Assembly (NCBI RefSeq): GCF_020164495.1
Contig: NZ_JAIQYZ010000007.1
Coordinates: 1-64,000, forward strand
DNA from: Psychroflexus lacisalsi
GTDB lineage: Bacteria; Bacteroidota; Bacteroidia; Flavobacteriales; Flavobacteriaceae
DNA length: 64,000 bases
Reading direction: 5' to 3'
Shown one piece after another: positions 63,414 to 64,000 of the stretch. The number at the start of each line of letters is the position of its first letter. Within the stretch, counting starts at the first letter, position 1. Both the position numbers and the translations under genes were made by a program. The notes beneath the pieces are model-generated. The model saw nothing but the letters and a program-made list of their open reading frames with translations, had not been told where the DNA came from and did not search any database.

Positions 63414-63421
63414 CAAATATA
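63414..63421 (-). promoter_or_regulatory. -7 promoter box for the pyrH-frr operon
   Basis: TATATTTG on the minus strand, exact match to TAnnTTTG. It gives a transcription start near 63407, 17 bp before the pyrH ATG, and shows that pyrH is not only read through from tsf. Confidence 0.65.
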
Positions 63422-63474
63422 GGGATTATCTTATTCTGATAAATGAGTTATGTTGCTCATTTTTGAACACAAAA

Positions 63475-63502
63475 AAGCCCCTTCGCAAAAACGAAAGGGC
63501 TT
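63475..63502 (-). terminator. Intrinsic terminator after tsf
   Basis: On the minus strand AAGCCCTTTCG, a 6-nt loop, CGAAGGGGCTT and a T-run (10 of 11 pairs). It is 21 bp after the tsf stop at 63523. Confidence 0.9.
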
Positions 63503-63522
63503 ATTGTATTTATACTATAAGA

Positions 63523-64000
63523 TTATCCTAAAGCAACTCTTTCAAAAGCTACAATCTCTACATCGCCCAATGTTTTAACGTGTTGGGCAACAGAAATTTT
63601 ATTGTCTTTGATAAAGTCTTGGTTCACTAGAGTGTTGTCTTTAAAGAAACGCTTAATTTTTCCTTCAGCAATTTTGTCTAGCATGTTTTCAGGTTTCCCT
63701 TCTTGTCTCAACTGATCTTTTGCAATTTCAATCTCTTTATCTATGGTAGTTTGATCGACACCTGCTTCGTTAAGTGCTACTGGATTCATAGCAGCAGCTT
63801 GCATAGAAACTTCTTTAGCAACTTCTTCTGCGCCTTCAGCAGGCTTAGAAAGACCTGTTAAAACAGCAATTTTATTACCAGCATGGATATAAGATCCAAC
63901 GAATGCTGCTTTTAAAATTCTAAAATCTCCAATTTCGATTTTCTCACCAATAACTCCGGTTTGCTCAGTTAATTTTTCTTCAACTGTAATTCCGTTGTAA
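63523..64000 (-). CDS. tsf: Elongation factor Ts, C-terminal part (runs off the window edge)
   Basis: Only the C-terminal part is in the window; the reading frame is open to 64000, so a start at 63804 is internal. Seen: an upstream part encoding VGSYIHAGNKIAVLTGLS-like residues, the stretch VSMQAAAMNPVALNEAGVD, IEIAKDQLRQEGKPENMLDKIAEGKIKRFF and the ending ALG. EF-Ts exchanges GDP for GTP on EF-Tu. The next genes, pyrH and frr, follow in the usual bacterial order, and rpsB is expected upstream beyond the window. Confidence 0.95.
   Translation of the reverse strand, partial: YNGITVEEKLTEQTGVIGEKIEIGDFRILKAAFVGSYIHAGNKIAVLTGLSKPAEGAEEVAKEVSMQAAAMNPVALNEAGVDQTTIDKEIEIAKDQLRQEGKPENMLDKIAEGKIKRFFKDNTLVNQDFIKDNKISVAQHVKTLGDVEIVAFERVALG

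Noticed and set aside
63523-63804. Separate small gene starting at 63804
   Set aside because: The sequence upstream stays open and continues the EF-Ts domain, so the Met is internal.

Overview
The window is AT-rich chromosomal DNA from a member of the Bacteroidetes, most likely the family Flavobacteriaceae. Evidence: many TonB-dependent receptors with carboxypeptidase-like N-termini, type IX secretion (T9SS) C-terminal sorting domains, GLPGLI, DUF4249, DUF5686 and DUF2721 proteins, and a -7 promoter box TAnnTTTG that recurs at a sensible distance from many starts. No rRNA, tRNA, CRISPR array, intact insertion sequence or prophage was seen.

Layout. 1-650: start of a small secreted peptide gene (minus), a candidate structured RNA with an intrinsic terminator on the plus strand, and a twin palindrome. 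648-5341: a T9SS-exported reprolysin-like metalloprotease, a lipoprotein and a bile-acid:sodium-type symporter. 5533-10384: first GLPGLI cassette (GLPGLI, small peptide, GLPGLI, outer-membrane barrel). 10661-11092: a membrane-protein pseudogene with two in-frame TGA codons. 11287-17673: four-gene operon of an STN-type TonB receptor, a DUF4249 lipoprotein, a plug-like secreted protein and an unknown protein. 17923-28198: lspA, a DtxR-like regulator with a ZIP transporter, a GNAT-ovoA pair (ovothiol), a TonB receptor, a decayed parDE module, DUF2721 and a PaaE-like reductase. 28338-36253: MltD-like transglycosylase, a giant outer-membrane protein, trmB-lysE-atl and a glycosyltransferase. 36192-45758: PhoR/PhoB-like pair, a TonB receptor, a lipoprotein with an internal duplication and a T9SS cargo protein. 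45834-49934: LuxE-like protein, then Mrp, Nfu, a flavin reductase and a ferredoxin (Fe-S and electron transfer). 49932-50028: heptanucleotide array. 50146-54183: second GLPGLI cassette, again with the candidate RNA and the twin palindrome. 54214-54453: dispersed palindromic repeats. 54484-64000: DUF3050, glutaryl-CoA dehydrogenase, trmN6-like methyltransferase, RND exporter, DUF5686, frr, pyrH and partial tsf.

The most unusual theme is a repeated module. A gene for a short secreted Cys-containing peptide is followed by an intrinsic-terminator-like hairpin, a GLPGLI protein and a TonB-receptor-like barrel. Two peptide genes about 54 kb apart also carry, in the same order and spacing, a roughly 105-nt divergent element ending in a terminator and then two palindromes whose centres are 22 bp apart. 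This looks like a regulated peptide/outer-membrane system with its own small RNA. The function is inference; the architecture is visible in the sequence.
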